From Actinokineospora inagensis DSM 44258 (GTDB lineage Bacteria; Actinomycetota; Actinomycetes; Mycobacteriales; Pseudonocardiaceae), in assembly GCF_000482865.1 (NCBI RefSeq), contig NZ_AXWW01000015.1, positions 110,179-174,178 on the forward strand: a DNA stretch of 64,000 bases, written 5' to 3'. Below are positions 27,896 to 36,070 of this stretch, in pieces. The position numbers and the translations under genes were made by a program. Position 1 is the first letter of the stretch; each line of letters opens with the position of its first letter. The notes beneath the pieces were generated by a model. It made no database searches, had not been told where the DNA came from, and was given only the letters and a program-made list of their open reading frames with translations.

Positions 27896-28204
27896 ATGGA
27901 TCAGGACAGGTGGCGCAAGAGCTCCTTCAGCGGCGGCAACAACGGCAACTGTGTCGAGGTCACCATGTGGCGTAAGAGCAGCTTCAGCAGCGGCAACGGC
28001 GGCCAATGCGTCGAGGTCAACCTGTGGCGCAAGAGCACCTTCAGCGGCGGCAACAACGGCGAGTGCATCGAGCTGGCCCCCACCCTCGGCGGCGTCCGCG
28101 ACAGCAAGAACCCATCCGGCCCCATCATCACCGCCCGCATCGACGCCCTCATCACCGCCGTCAAGCACGACCAGGTCCGTCACGCCCGCAGCATCGTCAG
28201 GTAG
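27896..28204 (+). CDS. DUF397 protein with three tandem core motifs
   Basis: 102 residues from ATG 27896 behind AGGGAGGA. DUF397 proteins are normally ~60 residues with one WRKSSxSGGNxGxCVEV motif. Here the motif occurs three times in a row (WRKSSFSGGNNGNCVEV, WRKSSFSSGNGGQCVEV, WRKSTFSGGNNGECIEL), followed by one ordinary C-terminal part with VRDSKNPSGPIIT. Unit length is about 21 residues. It is paired with the upstream Scr1-type regulator. Expansion of the N-terminal motif is unusual and may alter stoichiometry with the partner. Confidence 0.9.
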   Translation: MDQDRWRKSSFSGGNNGNCVEVTMWRKSSFSSGNGGQCVEVNLWRKSTFSGGNNGECIELAPTLGGVRDSKNPSGPIITARIDALITAVKHDQVRHARSIVR

Positions 28205-28624
28205 ACGAACCCCAGCACGTCCCGCCACCAGGCGGTCCGGTGCGCGTCCGCCTGCCGCACCTCGTCGCACTCCGGCGCGCCCGGATTCGCCGCCAGCCAG
28301 CAACCGCCCGCCGACGTCCAAGACCTCGGCGGCCTTCGCCAACGTCGTCGCCGTGTGTTCCGCCTCCGGCCCACCTCAGATGTGCGTGGCTCCGTTGACC
28401 ACCAGCACATCGGCCCGGCCCGCCCACGTGCTCGCGTCGCCAACCTCCTAGGTGACCGCCAGATCTCCCACCCGGCTCCGCCCGTACTCGATCGCCTCCG
28501 CATCGAGGTCACCCCCGTACCCCGTTGCCCCGCGGGCACTCGCGACCGTGCGCAGCAACAGTTCCGCCCGCCCGCACCCCAGGTCGACCCGACCGCGCGC
28601 GCCGTCTACGGCGGCGGCGAGGTC
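28180..28624 (-). pseudogene. Decayed SAM-dependent methyltransferase
   Basis: Read on the minus strand across three frames, this is the last two-thirds of a class I methyltransferase. It has motif I VDLGCGRAELLLR and an acidic GDLDAEAIEYGR loop; after a frameshift, GDASTWAGRADVLVVNGATH; then an in-frame TGA, GGPEAEHTATTLAKAAEVL and GGRLLAG; and after another frameshift the usual tail WWRDVLGFVYLTMLRA. At least two frameshifts and one stop are present, and the N-terminus is missing. It overlaps the end of the DUF397 gene by 25 bp and abuts an unrelated plus-strand fragment at ~28,622. Confidence 0.75.
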
Positions 28625-28876
28625 ACCCGGCACGAACTGCTGGGCAAGTGGGACACCGTGCCGCACTGGACCGTGACCCATACCTCCGATGACGTCGTGG
28701 TCGCCAACCCCGGGAAGTTCTTGAACGCCAACGTATCCGTGTCGTTGCTCGCCGCGGGACCCGGCATCAAGCCGTGGATCGACGACAACCAGAAGGCGGG
28801 AAACCTCCTCGGTCAACTCTGCAACCGGGACCGCCTCGTCGACGGTGACGCGTTCTACGTGCACATCAACCCCTGA
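28622..28876 (+). pseudogene. Orphan C-terminal gene fragment, unknown family
   Basis: An 84-codon tail with normal coding composition but no start. It includes HELLGKWDTVPHWTVTHTS and ends LVDGDAFYVHINP. It begins just where the methyltransferase remnant on the other strand stops, so both lost their 5' ends in what looks like a single deletion. I do not recognise the family. Confidence 0.5.
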
Positions 28877-28880
28877 GTAG

Positions 28881-28924
28881 GCTGGTTCGTCGGGGCGTGG
28901 TGTGGGGCGCTCCGACGAACCAGC
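28881..28924 (+). terminator. Perfect 13-bp hairpin before a small gene
   Basis: GCTGGTTCGTCGG / CCGACGAACCAGC with an 18-base loop, placed between the dead fragment and the ribosome site of the next gene. It may be the terminator of the lost gene, or a leader structure of the small gene since its end is only 5 bases from the AGGAGG site. Confidence 0.6.
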
Positions 28925-28938
28925 GGCAGGAGGCGCCC

Positions 28939-29133
28939 ATGTCGGCACTCGGGGAGTTCCTGGTCCTCGCCGACCGCAAAATGCTCTCCTTCCACGACCC
29001 CGCCGTGGACGCCCTCGCCCCGGACCTCGCCCTCCGCCGTGGCGCGGTCGTCGCCGACACCGACCGGTTGTGCCTGCGCACGGCCCGGGACGACACCCGG
29101 ATCCGGCTGGTTCTGCACGTCGGGCGGGCGTGA
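28939..29133 (+). CDS. Small hypothetical protein
   Basis: 64 residues from ATG 28939 behind AGGAGG. The sequence reads SALGEFLVLADRKMLSFHD and ends with beta-like DDTRIRLVLHVGRA. No family recognised, no membrane segment. It overlaps the following membrane-protein gene by TGATG, so the two are translationally coupled and likely work together. Confidence 0.6.
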   Translation: MSALGEFLVLADRKMLSFHDPAVDALAPDLALRRGAVVADTDRLCLRTARDDTRIRLVLHVGRA

Positions 29134-29642
29134 TGGTCGCCAGGGGATGGGTGCTCATCGGCCTGTTCGGGCTGCTGGTGCTCGGCGCCGCGTTCGTGCC
29201 CGCGGACACGCCGGTTCGCTTCCAGGACTACCAACCGCTGTCAATGTCCCATGTGGACTGGTACTGGATCGCGGCGACGGTGGTGGGCGGCGTGGTCGCC
29301 GCGTTCTCGTTGACCCCCCGTCGCTGGTGGGCGCTCGTCGTGGTGGCCGGGCTGGCGGTGGCGGGGATCTTCCTGCAACCCGGACCGTATGCGCTGGCCG
29401 CGTTGTTGGCCGCCGTCGCGCTCAACAACCGGGACATCGCGGTCGGGGTGGCCGCCGTGGTGCTGGCCGCCGTCCGCTTCTTCACCCGACCGGACTCGTC
29501 GAGCGGCATGACCTTCATCAGCCGGGACGAGTTCACCACCGGCCACGGGCCGCTCATCCCGGGCATCGCCGTACTGGTCGTCGCCGTGATCACGCTCCTG
29601 TGGCGGGTCGGTACCGGAGGTTCACCCCGGCGTTCGGGGTGA
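29133..29642 (+). CDS. Small multi-pass membrane protein
   Basis: 169 residues with about five hydrophobic segments (residues ~5-22, ~42-62, ~68-84, ~90-112 and ~142-160). A polar stretch between TM4 and TM5 includes DSSSGMTFISRDEFTTGHG, which probably faces one side of the membrane. No recognised family. ATG overlaps the stop of the 64-residue gene (TGATG). Its 3' end overlaps the convergent DHFR-like gene by 53 bp, which suggests that one of the two tails has been extended by mutation. Confidence 0.7.
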   Translation: MVARGWVLIGLFGLLVLGAAFVPADTPVRFQDYQPLSMSHVDWYWIAATVVGGVVAAFSLTPRRWWALVVVAGLAVAGIFLQPGPYALAALLAAVALNNRDIAVGVAAVVLAAVRFFTRPDSSSGMTFISRDEFTTGHGPLIPGIAVLVVAVITLLWRVGTGGSPRRSG

Positions 29643-30129
29643 GGTGGATCGGGGTGCCGCCCGGGTTGTCGTAGAGGCGGATGCCGTCACCGAGCAGAAC
29701 GGGCGCGACGTGGATGTCGATCTCGTCGATCAGGCCCTCGGCGAGCAGTTGGCGGCCGATGGTGGGCGAGAAGACCTCCAGGTTCTTGCCCGCCGCCGCC
29801 CCGAGCCCGATCTGGACTGCCTCGGCGGCGGAGCAGTCGAGGAACGTGACGCCCGGGGTGGGCGTGGCGTCCTCGGGGTGGTGGGTGAGGATGAAGATCG
29901 GCCCAGCCCAGGCCCCGCCGTACGGCCGAGCGCCGCTGATCTTGTCCCACCCCGCGCGACCGCCGAGGACCGCACCGGTGGTCGCGGTGTACTCGGCGAT
30001 CAAGCCGGGTCGGGTGGTGAGGCCGGACAGCCAGTCCATGCTGTGACCAGGCCCGGCGACGAACCCGTCGAGGGACATCGTGAAGTGCCAGAGAACCTTG
30101 CCGGACGCGGTCTGCGGCGGGAACTCCAT
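29590..30129 (-). CDS. Dihydrofolate reductase-family protein (RibD C-terminal type)
   Basis: 179 residues from ATG 30129 behind AGGAGGGG. RibD_C/DHFR-like features: N-terminal HFTMSLDGFVAGP, central TGAVLGGRAGWDK and PIFILTHH, and C-terminal GLIDEIDIHVAPVLLGDGIRLYD. These small NADPH reductases are common and mostly of unknown substrate; they are distinct from the housekeeping folate enzyme. It is upstream of the 32-residue peptide gene on the same strand in sequence order (peptide first, then this gene), with 42 bp between them, so they could be co-transcribed. Confidence 0.88.
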   Translation of the reverse strand: MEFPPQTASGKVLWHFTMSLDGFVAGPGHSMDWLSGLTTRPGLIAEYTATTGAVLGGRAGWDKISGARPYGGAWAGPIFILTHHPEDATPTPGVTFLDCSAAEAVQIGLGAAAGKNLEVFSPTIGRQLLAEGLIDEIDIHVAPVLLGDGIRLYDNPGGTPIHLTPNAGVNLRYRPATGA

Positions 30130-30171
30130 GGACCCCTCCTGGGGTGCTCGCGGTGTACGACCGGCCGGACC

Positions 30172-30270
30172 CTAGTGCAGGTGTTCGACAACCCAGGCGA
30201 TCACCGCCTTGACGATCCCGGAGACCACACCCGCGATCACAGCGCGGCGGACGGGGTGACGCTCTTTCAT
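30172..30270 (-). CDS. 32-residue hydrophobic basic peptide
   Basis: A short ORF, ATG 30270 to TAG 30172, with a consensus AGGAGG site 6 bases before the start. The peptide begins with a charged MKERHPVRR, continues with a single apolar helix AVIAGVVSGIVKAVIAWVV and ends EHLH. The strong ribosome site, sensible hydrophobic block and good codon use argue for real translation. It resembles small membrane peptides, including toxic ones of type I systems, but no family was recognised. It lies between the STAND NTPase gene (divergent, 152 bp away) and the DHFR-like gene (same direction). Confidence 0.6.
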   Translation of the reverse strand: MKERHPVRRAVIAGVVSGIVKAVIAWVVEHLH

Positions 30271-30421
30271 CGCTACCTCCTGGTTGGGTGCCGCCAGGGT
30301 TCCCCGCTGCGCCGTTCGGGTGGCCGATTCCCGGTCGAACCCGGTCGGCACGAGTGCGTGCGCTGGTCAGCGCTAGATTCCTGCCTGGGACTCCGGTCAA
30401 GTCCGGTCAGGGGGGACGGTA

Positions 30422-33400
30422 GTGCGCGGCCTGATCGACTCCTTCGCCACCGACCTGCGTGAACTGGTCCGCTCAGCGGGAAGTCCGAGCTTGCGGGATC
30501 TCGCCAAGGCGAGCGGGGTGCCCGGGTCGACCTTGGGAGACCTGCTGGCGGGGCGGTTCACCCGGGTGCCGCCGTGGGATCGGGTACGGGCAGTCGTCGA
30601 AGCCTGCGGGCGAGGTGAAGACCTCGGTTGGTGGCGGAAGCGGCACGGGAGCCTGGAACGCGACCTGAGCCGATTCGAAACCAACTCGCATCCGCCGATT
30701 CGGACCCGCTATCTCCACCAAGTCGCCCGCATCGCTCCGCCGGAACTTCTCGGCCGTGAGACGGAGTTGTCCGACCTGGCGGCCTTCTGCGCTGGTGACG
30801 AGTGGTACCAGTGGTGGCGGGCGCCTGCGTGGGCGGGGAAGTCGGCGCTGATGTCGTGGTTCGTGTTGAACCCGCCGCCGGGAGTGCGGGTGGTGGCGTT
30901 CTTCGTCACCGCGCGGTTGGCCGGCCAGGCGGACCGGGTGGCGTTCGTGGACAACGTGCTGGAGCAGTTGTTCGCGTTGTCGGGGGAGCAACCGCCGCAA
31001 CTCCTGTCGGCCGCGACCCGGGAATCGCACCTCCTCGGGTTGCTGACCGATGCTGCCGCGCGATGTCGGAAACGCGGGGAGGTCTTGGCCCTCGTTGTCG
31101 ATGGGCTCGACGAAGACCGCGGGATCACCACCGCACCGGACTCGCACAGCATCGCCGCACTGCTGCCCGCGCATCCGATCGACGGTCTGCGGGTTGTTGT
31201 CGCCGGACGCCCTGACCCGCCCGTCCCCGCTGATGTTCCGCCGGACCACCCCTTACGTGATCGGTCGATCGTCCGGGAGCTGTCGGTGTCTCCGCGCGCG
31301 AACGCCCTGCGCGTGGAGATGGAGCGTGACCTCCGACATCTCGTGCACGGCTCGCCCCTGCAGCGGGACCTGCTTGGCCTCCTCGTTGCCGCAGGCGGCG
31401 GCCTGACCGCCGACGACCTCGCCGTCCTCACCGACTCCAGCACCTGGGAAGTCCAAGACCACCTCAACACGGTGACCGGCCGCAGCTTCACCCGCCGCGA
31501 CGACGCCTACCTCCTGGCACACGAAGAACTCCACCGCACAGCCACCGACATGCTCGGCCGCCACCTGGACACCTACCGCGATCGCCTCCACGGCTGGGCC
31601 GACGGGTACCTCGCCGCCGGATGGCCTGTCGACACCCCGGACTACCTTCTCCGCGCTTACCACACCACCCTCCTCTCGGCAGGCGACCTGGCCCGCGCCA
31701 CGACCCTGTGCCTTGACAAGTCCCGCCGTGAGCGCATGCTCGAATCGACCTCCGGCGACCACGTTTGCCTGGCCCAGATCGTGGCCACGATCGACGCCCA
31801 CGTCGCTCTTGATCCTCCCGATCTGGTCACGATCAGCCGACTGGCCGTCCACCGCGACCACCTCGTCGACCGCAACGCCCACATCCCGGTGGAACTCCCC
31901 GCCCTCTGGGCGCGGTTGGGCAACCCGAGGCGGGGCATCGCCCTGGCCCGCTCGATCTCCGACGACCGTGCGCGTGTGTGGGCCCTGGTCGCCTTGCTGC
32001 CCGAGTTGGCCAAAGCCGCTGCCCTGTCGGATGAACTGATCGATGAGTACATTGTGGAGGCTCAACAGTGGAGCGGCGGGAACAAGGTGTCCGCGGTGGC
32101 CCGAACCCTGGCCACCGCCGGTCAAGTCGACCGAGCGGTGGAACTCGCCCGGTCGACACCCGATCCCGACGAGGCCGCGTTGTGGGGCGTGGTCGACATG
32201 GCGGTGGCGGCGGGTCAGGTCTCACGTGCGGTGGAGATCGCCCAGTCACTGGAGATACCGGTGTGGCGGGCCAATGCGCTGGCACGGGTAGCTCCGCACC
32301 GGCCGGAGTTGCTGGAGGACGCGATGGCGGCAGCCTGCGTGATCACGGAGCCGTTGGCGCGGGATGAGACGCTGATGTCGGTGGCGCGGGTACTGGCCGA
32401 GTGCGGTCACCGTGACCGGGCTGAGCACGTGGCACGGTCGATCCACCAACCCCGCTCACTGTGTTACGCGCTCTTGGCGGTGGCGAAGGCGTCGACCAAC
32501 GCGGGCGAACCCGATGTCGCCCGCCGCCTGCTGGATGAGTTGGCCAGCCAGGCCGGTTCCCTCGATGACTCGTTGTTCGCCCTGGTCAGTGCCTTGATCG
32601 AGGACGGGCAGCACGACCGCGCGCTGCGGATCGCGAACTCCAGGGACGATCTTGATGACAGGCTGCTGATGATGGAGGAGGTCGCTTGCGCGTTGGCGGT
32701 CGGTGGTCAGGTGGATCGAGCGCTGGCCGTGCTCGCGGCCATGGAGAGCATCGACGAGGGCCGGGTGGTCGGGGCGAGGGCGTCGATCCTGGCCGCCATC
32801 GGGCGATTCGACGAAGCTGTCAGCACCGCGTTGTCGATCGACCCCCACCGCCAGAAGGACGTGATGGCGGCGGTCGTCGCAGAGTTGGTACGAGTGGGAC
32901 AGACCGACCGGGCGATTGAGGCGGTCAGGTCGGTCGGTTGGGTGGGGGATCGCAGTCGGCACCTGGTGTCCTTGGCGGCCCTGCTGGTCGAGGATCGCGA
33001 TCAGGCAACCGCCCTGCTCGACGAAGCCGAGCGAACCGCCCGGTTGTCCGTGAGTGGCTACCACCGTGACCACGCATTGGTACCCGTGGTGCGTGAGTTG
33101 GCCGGAGTGGGGCTGCTCGACCTCGGGTGGGCCGTCGTTGACTCGTTCGGCCAGCCACAGGTCGAGAGCATGGCGGTGGCGGAGATCGCGAAGACGCTGT
33201 ACCTGGCCGGCAGGCGCGGGGAGGCGTTCGCCTTGGTGGACCACGCTGAGGACTTGGCGGACGTGACCGGGTCGGATGCCGCTCTGGCGGGTGTGGCCCA
33301 AGCGCACCTGGAGTTCGAGCGCTCCTCCAGGGCACGCGAGGCGGCTGTTGCCATCGGCGACGGATTCCTGCGCGGTCGATCACTGATCGCACTGGTCGAG

Positions 33401-34105
33401 GGATTGGCTCGCACGGGACAGCTCGACGAGGCCATGTGGGTGGCCGAGGAGTCGATCGTCGGCTCGTACCAGTTGGACGCGTTGGTCTTGGTCGCCGAGG
33501 CAGCCGTTGCCGCCAGCCGTGAAGACCTGGCCCGGACCGCGGTTGACCTGGCGGAACACGGTCACGACGGGTCCGGGTGGTCCACGGGTCTGGTCGCCGT
33601 GGCGGCGGTGCCGGCCAAGCTCGGGGAACACGATCACGCCAGGCGCCTGCTGGCCGGGGCCGAACGCCGTGTCCGCTCGGAGACCCTGGAACCGGGAGCG
33701 GCGCAGGCCATGTTGGCCATGTGTCTCGCGAACGCGGGGTTCCTCGACGACGCCCGGCGAGTCATGCGGTCGATGCCCGACCACGCTGAGCAGGCCGGTG
33801 CAGTGTGGGGGCTGGCGACCGCATTCATGGCCGACGGCCGGTTGGCGGAAGCGGCAGCGAGACGGCTTGGTCTGGTGGGCAGGTATGAGGACGCCTTCGA
33901 CTTGATTCGGTCGGCGAGGCGGGATGACCGCTCTGGACAGGCGTTGCTCAAGCTGGCTCGTGGGGTGGCTGATCCGGCACGGGCGGCGAGGCTGGCGGCG
34001 TTGGGTCTGCAGACCGCGCCGTGGATCGCCGCAACCGAGAACCTGTGCCACGTCTCGATTCCGGCGGCGTTGGCCGTGGTCGACGAGTCGGCGCGGGTGG
34101 GTTGA
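30422..34105 (+). CDS. STAND-type NTPase with N-terminal HTH and helical repeats
   Basis: 1227 residues from GTG 30422 behind GGGGGGAC. An HTH region (~1-65; SLRDLAKASGVPGSTLGDLL) is followed by a linker with GRETELSDLAAF, a P-loop NTPase with Walker A APAWAGKSALMSW (Lys140, Ser141; the first Gly of GxxxxGK is Ala), Walker B LALVVDGLDED (Asp227), and a winged-helix-like region to ~400. The C-terminal ~800 residues are tandem ~33-residue helical repeats (many of the type AEHVARSI..ALLAVAKA). STAND proteins are ligand-triggered oligomerising switches, some of them defence sensors, others regulators. The HTH suggests DNA binding. No effector domain is obvious, and the divergent small peptide may be a partner (inference). 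Confidence 0.8.
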   Translation: MRGLIDSFATDLRELVRSAGSPSLRDLAKASGVPGSTLGDLLAGRFTRVPPWDRVRAVVEACGRGEDLGWWRKRHGSLERDLSRFETNSHPPIRTRYLHQVARIAPPELLGRETELSDLAAFCAGDEWYQWWRAPAWAGKSALMSWFVLNPPPGVRVVAFFVTARLAGQADRVAFVDNVLEQLFALSGEQPPQLLSAATRESHLLGLLTDAAARCRKRGEVLALVVDGLDEDRGITTAPDSHSIAALLPAHPIDGLRVVVAGRPDPPVPADVPPDHPLRDRSIVRELSVSPRANALRVEMERDLRHLVHGSPLQRDLLGLLVAAGGGLTADDLAVLTDSSTWEVQDHLNTVTGRSFTRRDDAYLLAHEELHRTATDMLGRHLDTYRDRLHGWADGYLAAGWPVDTPDYLLRAYHTTLLSAGDLARATTLCLDKSRRERMLESTSGDHVCLAQIVATIDAHVALDPPDLVTISRLAVHRDHLVDRNAHIPVELPALWARLGNPRRGIALARSISDDRARVWALVALLPELAKAAALSDELIDEYIVEAQQWSGGNKVSAVARTLATAGQVDRAVELARSTPDPDEAALWGVVDMAVAAGQVSRAVEIAQSLEIPVWRANALARVAPHRPELLEDAMAAACVITEPLARDETLMSVARVLAECGHRDRAEHVARSIHQPRSLCYALLAVAKASTNAGEPDVARRLLDELASQAGSLDDSLFALVSALIEDGQHDRALRIANSRDDLDDRLLMMEEVACALAVGGQVDRALAVLAAMESIDEGRVVGARASILAAIGRFDEAVSTALSIDPHRQKDVMAAVVAELVRVGQTDRAIEAVRSVGWVGDRSRHLVSLAALLVEDRDQATALLDEAERTARLSVSGYHRDHALVPVVRELAGVGLLDLGWAVVDSFGQPQVESMAVAEIAKTLYLAGRRGEAFALVDHAEDLADVTGSDAALAGVAQAHLEFERSSRAREAAVAIGDGFLRGRSLIALVEGLARTGQLDEAMWVAEESIVGSYQLDALVLVAEAAVAASREDLARTAVDLAEHGHDGSGWSTGLVAVAAVPAKLGEHDHARRLLAGAERRVRSETLEPGAAQAMLAMCLANAGFLDDARRVMRSMPDHAEQAGAVWGLATAFMADGRLAEAAARRLGLVGRYEDAFDLIRSARRDDRSGQALLKLARGVADPARAARLAALGLQTAPWIAATENLCHVSIPAALAVVDESARVG

Positions 34106-34136
34106 CCGGCTCCAGGGCCGTGTGTTGACTGGCCGC

Positions 34137-35159
34137 ATGCTTCCCTGGGACTCGGAACTGGCCGGCACGCTCAACCGGCACACCATTGACTCTGTGCTGT
34201 TGCGGGACAATCACCTGGGCGATCCGCGCGAACGACCGCTGTGGGTCTACACGCCGCCTGGCTACGACGGGTCTGACGAGCGGTATCCGGCGGTCTACGT
34301 GTTGCAGGGGTACACCGGGCACCTCGCCATGTGGGGGAACCGGATGCCGTTCCGGAGGCCGTTCATTGAGACGGCGGATGCTGTTTTCGCGGGTGGGGCG
34401 CCGGGGTGTGTGGTGGTTTTCGTGGACGCGTGGACGAAGTTCGGGGGGTCGCAGTTTGTGGACTCCACCGGCACCGGTGCGTACCACTCGTACCTGTGTG
34501 ACGAGGTGGTGCCGTGGGTGGACGCGCACTACCGGACGTTCGAGCGGCGGGAGTCGCGGGCGGTCAGTGGGAAGTCGTCGGGTGGGTACGGGGCGATGAT
34601 CACGCCGATGTTGCGGCCGGACCTGTTCGGGGCGTTGGCGTCGCACGCGGGGGACAGCCTCTACGAGCTCTGCTACATCAAGGATTTCGGGGACGCGGCG
34701 AGGATGCTGCGCAAGTACGACGGCGACCTCTTCCGGTGGTGGGAGGAGTTCCAGGGGCGGATCGCGTTCACCAAACCGGAGGACGAAACCCTGCTGATGA
34801 TCCTCGGGGTCGCGGCGTGTTTCTCGGCGGACGAGAAGGGCACGCCGGAGTTGCCGTTCGACCCGGTGACGGGGGCGGTGCGGCCGGAGGTGTGGCAGCG
34901 GTGGCTGGACCTGGACCCGGTGCGGATGGCGCCGAAGCACGCCGAGACGCTCAGGTCCCTGGAGGCGGTGTGGCTGGACGCGGGGACGCGGGATGAATGG
35001 TTCCTCGACCTGGGGGCGGAGGCGTTCCGGCGGGAGCTCGCGGCGGCGGGGTTGCCGGATGAGCGGGTCCACTTCGAGCTGTTCGACGCGGGCCACGGGG
35101 GCATCGACTACCGGTACCCGTTGGCGCTGGAGTGGCTGTCGCACAGGCTTGCCCGGTAG
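34137..35159 (+). CDS. Esterase D/enterochelin-esterase-like alpha/beta hydrolase
   Basis: 340 residues from ATG 34137, 31 bp after the STAND gene. The esterase-D fold is indicated by PLWVYTPPGYDGSDERYPAV, the oxyanion region YVLQGYTGHLAMW, the nucleophile elbow GKSSGGYGAM (Ser147), and DAGHGGIDYRYP with the catalytic His near the end. No signal peptide. Relatives hydrolyse siderophore esters, S-formylglutathione or mycolyl-type esters. Its position 105 bp before an iron-regulated heme oxygenase is compatible with a siderophore-related role, but no iron box precedes it. The GC-rich, Gly/Trp-heavy second half is normal for this genome. Confidence 0.8.
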   Translation: MLPWDSELAGTLNRHTIDSVLLRDNHLGDPRERPLWVYTPPGYDGSDERYPAVYVLQGYTGHLAMWGNRMPFRRPFIETADAVFAGGAPGCVVVFVDAWTKFGGSQFVDSTGTGAYHSYLCDEVVPWVDAHYRTFERRESRAVSGKSSGGYGAMITPMLRPDLFGALASHAGDSLYELCYIKDFGDAARMLRKYDGDLFRWWEEFQGRIAFTKPEDETLLMILGVAACFSADEKGTPELPFDPVTGAVRPEVWQRWLDLDPVRMAPKHAETLRSLEAVWLDAGTRDEWFLDLGAEAFRRELAAAGLPDERVHFELFDAGHGGIDYRYPLALEWLSHRLAR

Positions 35160-35229
35160 CGGCCATCACGTGCGGTAGCCGATCAGTCCGGAAACTCGTA
35201 CTGGTTTCAACCAACTGTTCCGCTTAGGG

Positions 35230-35248
35230 TTAGGTTAGGCAACCCTTA
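35230..35248 (+). promoter_or_regulatory. DtxR/IdeR iron box upstream of heme oxygenase
   Basis: TTAGGTTAGGCAACCCTTA matches the 19-bp DtxR/IdeR consensus (TTAGGTTAGSCTAACCTAA) at 16 of 19 positions. It lies 16 bp before the ATG, so bound repressor would block transcription or initiation when iron is plentiful. Confidence 0.8.
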
Positions 35249-35263
35249 GCGAAATGGTGGACG

Positions 35264-35911
35264 ATGGCTGTGCTGGACGAGGGGTTCGCGACCCGGCTGC
35301 GGATGGCGACGCGGGACGAGCACGAGCGGGCCGAGCGGTCGGTGTTCGTCGAGGCGCTGCTCGACGGCAGGCTCGGGCGCGCGGCGTACGCCGGGCTGCT
35401 CGGCCAGACCTACCTGTTCTACGAGGTCCTGGAGGACGCGGGCGAGTCGTGGCGGGGCGACCCGGTGATCGGCGAGTTCGTCATCGACGGGCTGCTCCGG
35501 CGCGACTCGCTCGCCCGCGACCTGGCCTACCTGAGCGGCCCGAACTGGCGGGACGCGGTCACGCCGCTGCCTGCCACGCTGTCCTATGTGGACCGCCTCA
35601 AAGAGGTCTGCTTCAGCGACCGGGGCGCGTTCGTCGCACACCACTACACCCGTTACCTGGGCGACCTTTCCGGCGGGCAGGTCATCCGGCGGCGGATGCG
35701 CGAGGTGTACGGGCTCGACGACGACGGGGTGCGGTTCTACGTCTTCGACCTGATCCCCAAGGCCAAGCCGTTCCGCGACCACTACCGGTCGCTGCTCGAC
35801 GGGGCGCCGTGGCGCGATGGTGAGCGTGAGGCCCTGATTGGCGAGGCGAACGTCGCCTTCCGGCTCAACCGCGCCGTGTTCGACGATCTGACCACTGTGT
35901 ACTGCCGATAA
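35264..35911 (+). CDS. hmuO: Heme oxygenase (biliverdin-producing)
   Basis: 215 residues, the size of bacterial HmuO. The proximal heme ligand is His20 (ATRDEHERAE). The distal helix carries YLGDLSGGQVIRRR with the family's flexible glycines. A tail segment, RLNRAVFDDL, is also typical. The enzyme splits heme to iron, carbon monoxide and biliverdin in the cytoplasm, releasing iron from imported heme. An iron box directly upstream indicates DtxR/IdeR control. The heme uptake genes start ~160 bp downstream under their own iron box. Biliverdin is also the chromophore of bacteriophytochromes, one of which is encoded at 47,859. Confidence 0.95.
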   Translation: MAVLDEGFATRLRMATRDEHERAERSVFVEALLDGRLGRAAYAGLLGQTYLFYEVLEDAGESWRGDPVIGEFVIDGLLRRDSLARDLAYLSGPNWRDAVTPLPATLSYVDRLKEVCFSDRGAFVAHHYTRYLGDLSGGQVIRRRMREVYGLDDDGVRFYVFDLIPKAKPFRDHYRSLLDGAPWRDGEREALIGEANVAFRLNRAVFDDLTTVYCR

Positions 35912-35924
35912 TCCAGTCGGGACA

Positions 35925-35946
35925 AGGGGTTCAGCGGTGAACCCCT
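35925..35946 (+). terminator. Hairpin after the heme oxygenase gene
   Basis: AGGGGTTCA / TGAACCCCT with a 4-base loop, followed by GTTTCG; 14 bases after the stop. Confidence 0.7.
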
Positions 35947-36020
35947 GTTTCGCGCTGCCCGGGTAATCCTCTGTGGACAGTGTGTCGATGGTCGCTCTTG
36001 CCAATGGCCGGGCTCGCTAA

Positions 36021-36039
36021 TTAGGTTAGGCTTGCCTAA
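36021..36039 (+). promoter_or_regulatory. DtxR/IdeR iron box upstream of the heme uptake operon
   Basis: TTAGGTTAGGCTTGCCTAA, a 17-of-19 match to the DtxR/IdeR consensus with a near-perfect dyad, 32 bp before the HtaA-type gene. It is expected to control the whole heme acquisition operon. Confidence 0.9.
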
Positions 36040-36070
36040 TTAAAGACCGGTCTGACGCAGGAGGAAACAC

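Noticed and set aside
28355..28621. Extension of the plus-strand fragment upstream to 28355.
   Set aside because: This part is the antisense of the methyltransferase remnant; coding character on the plus strand starts only near 28,622.
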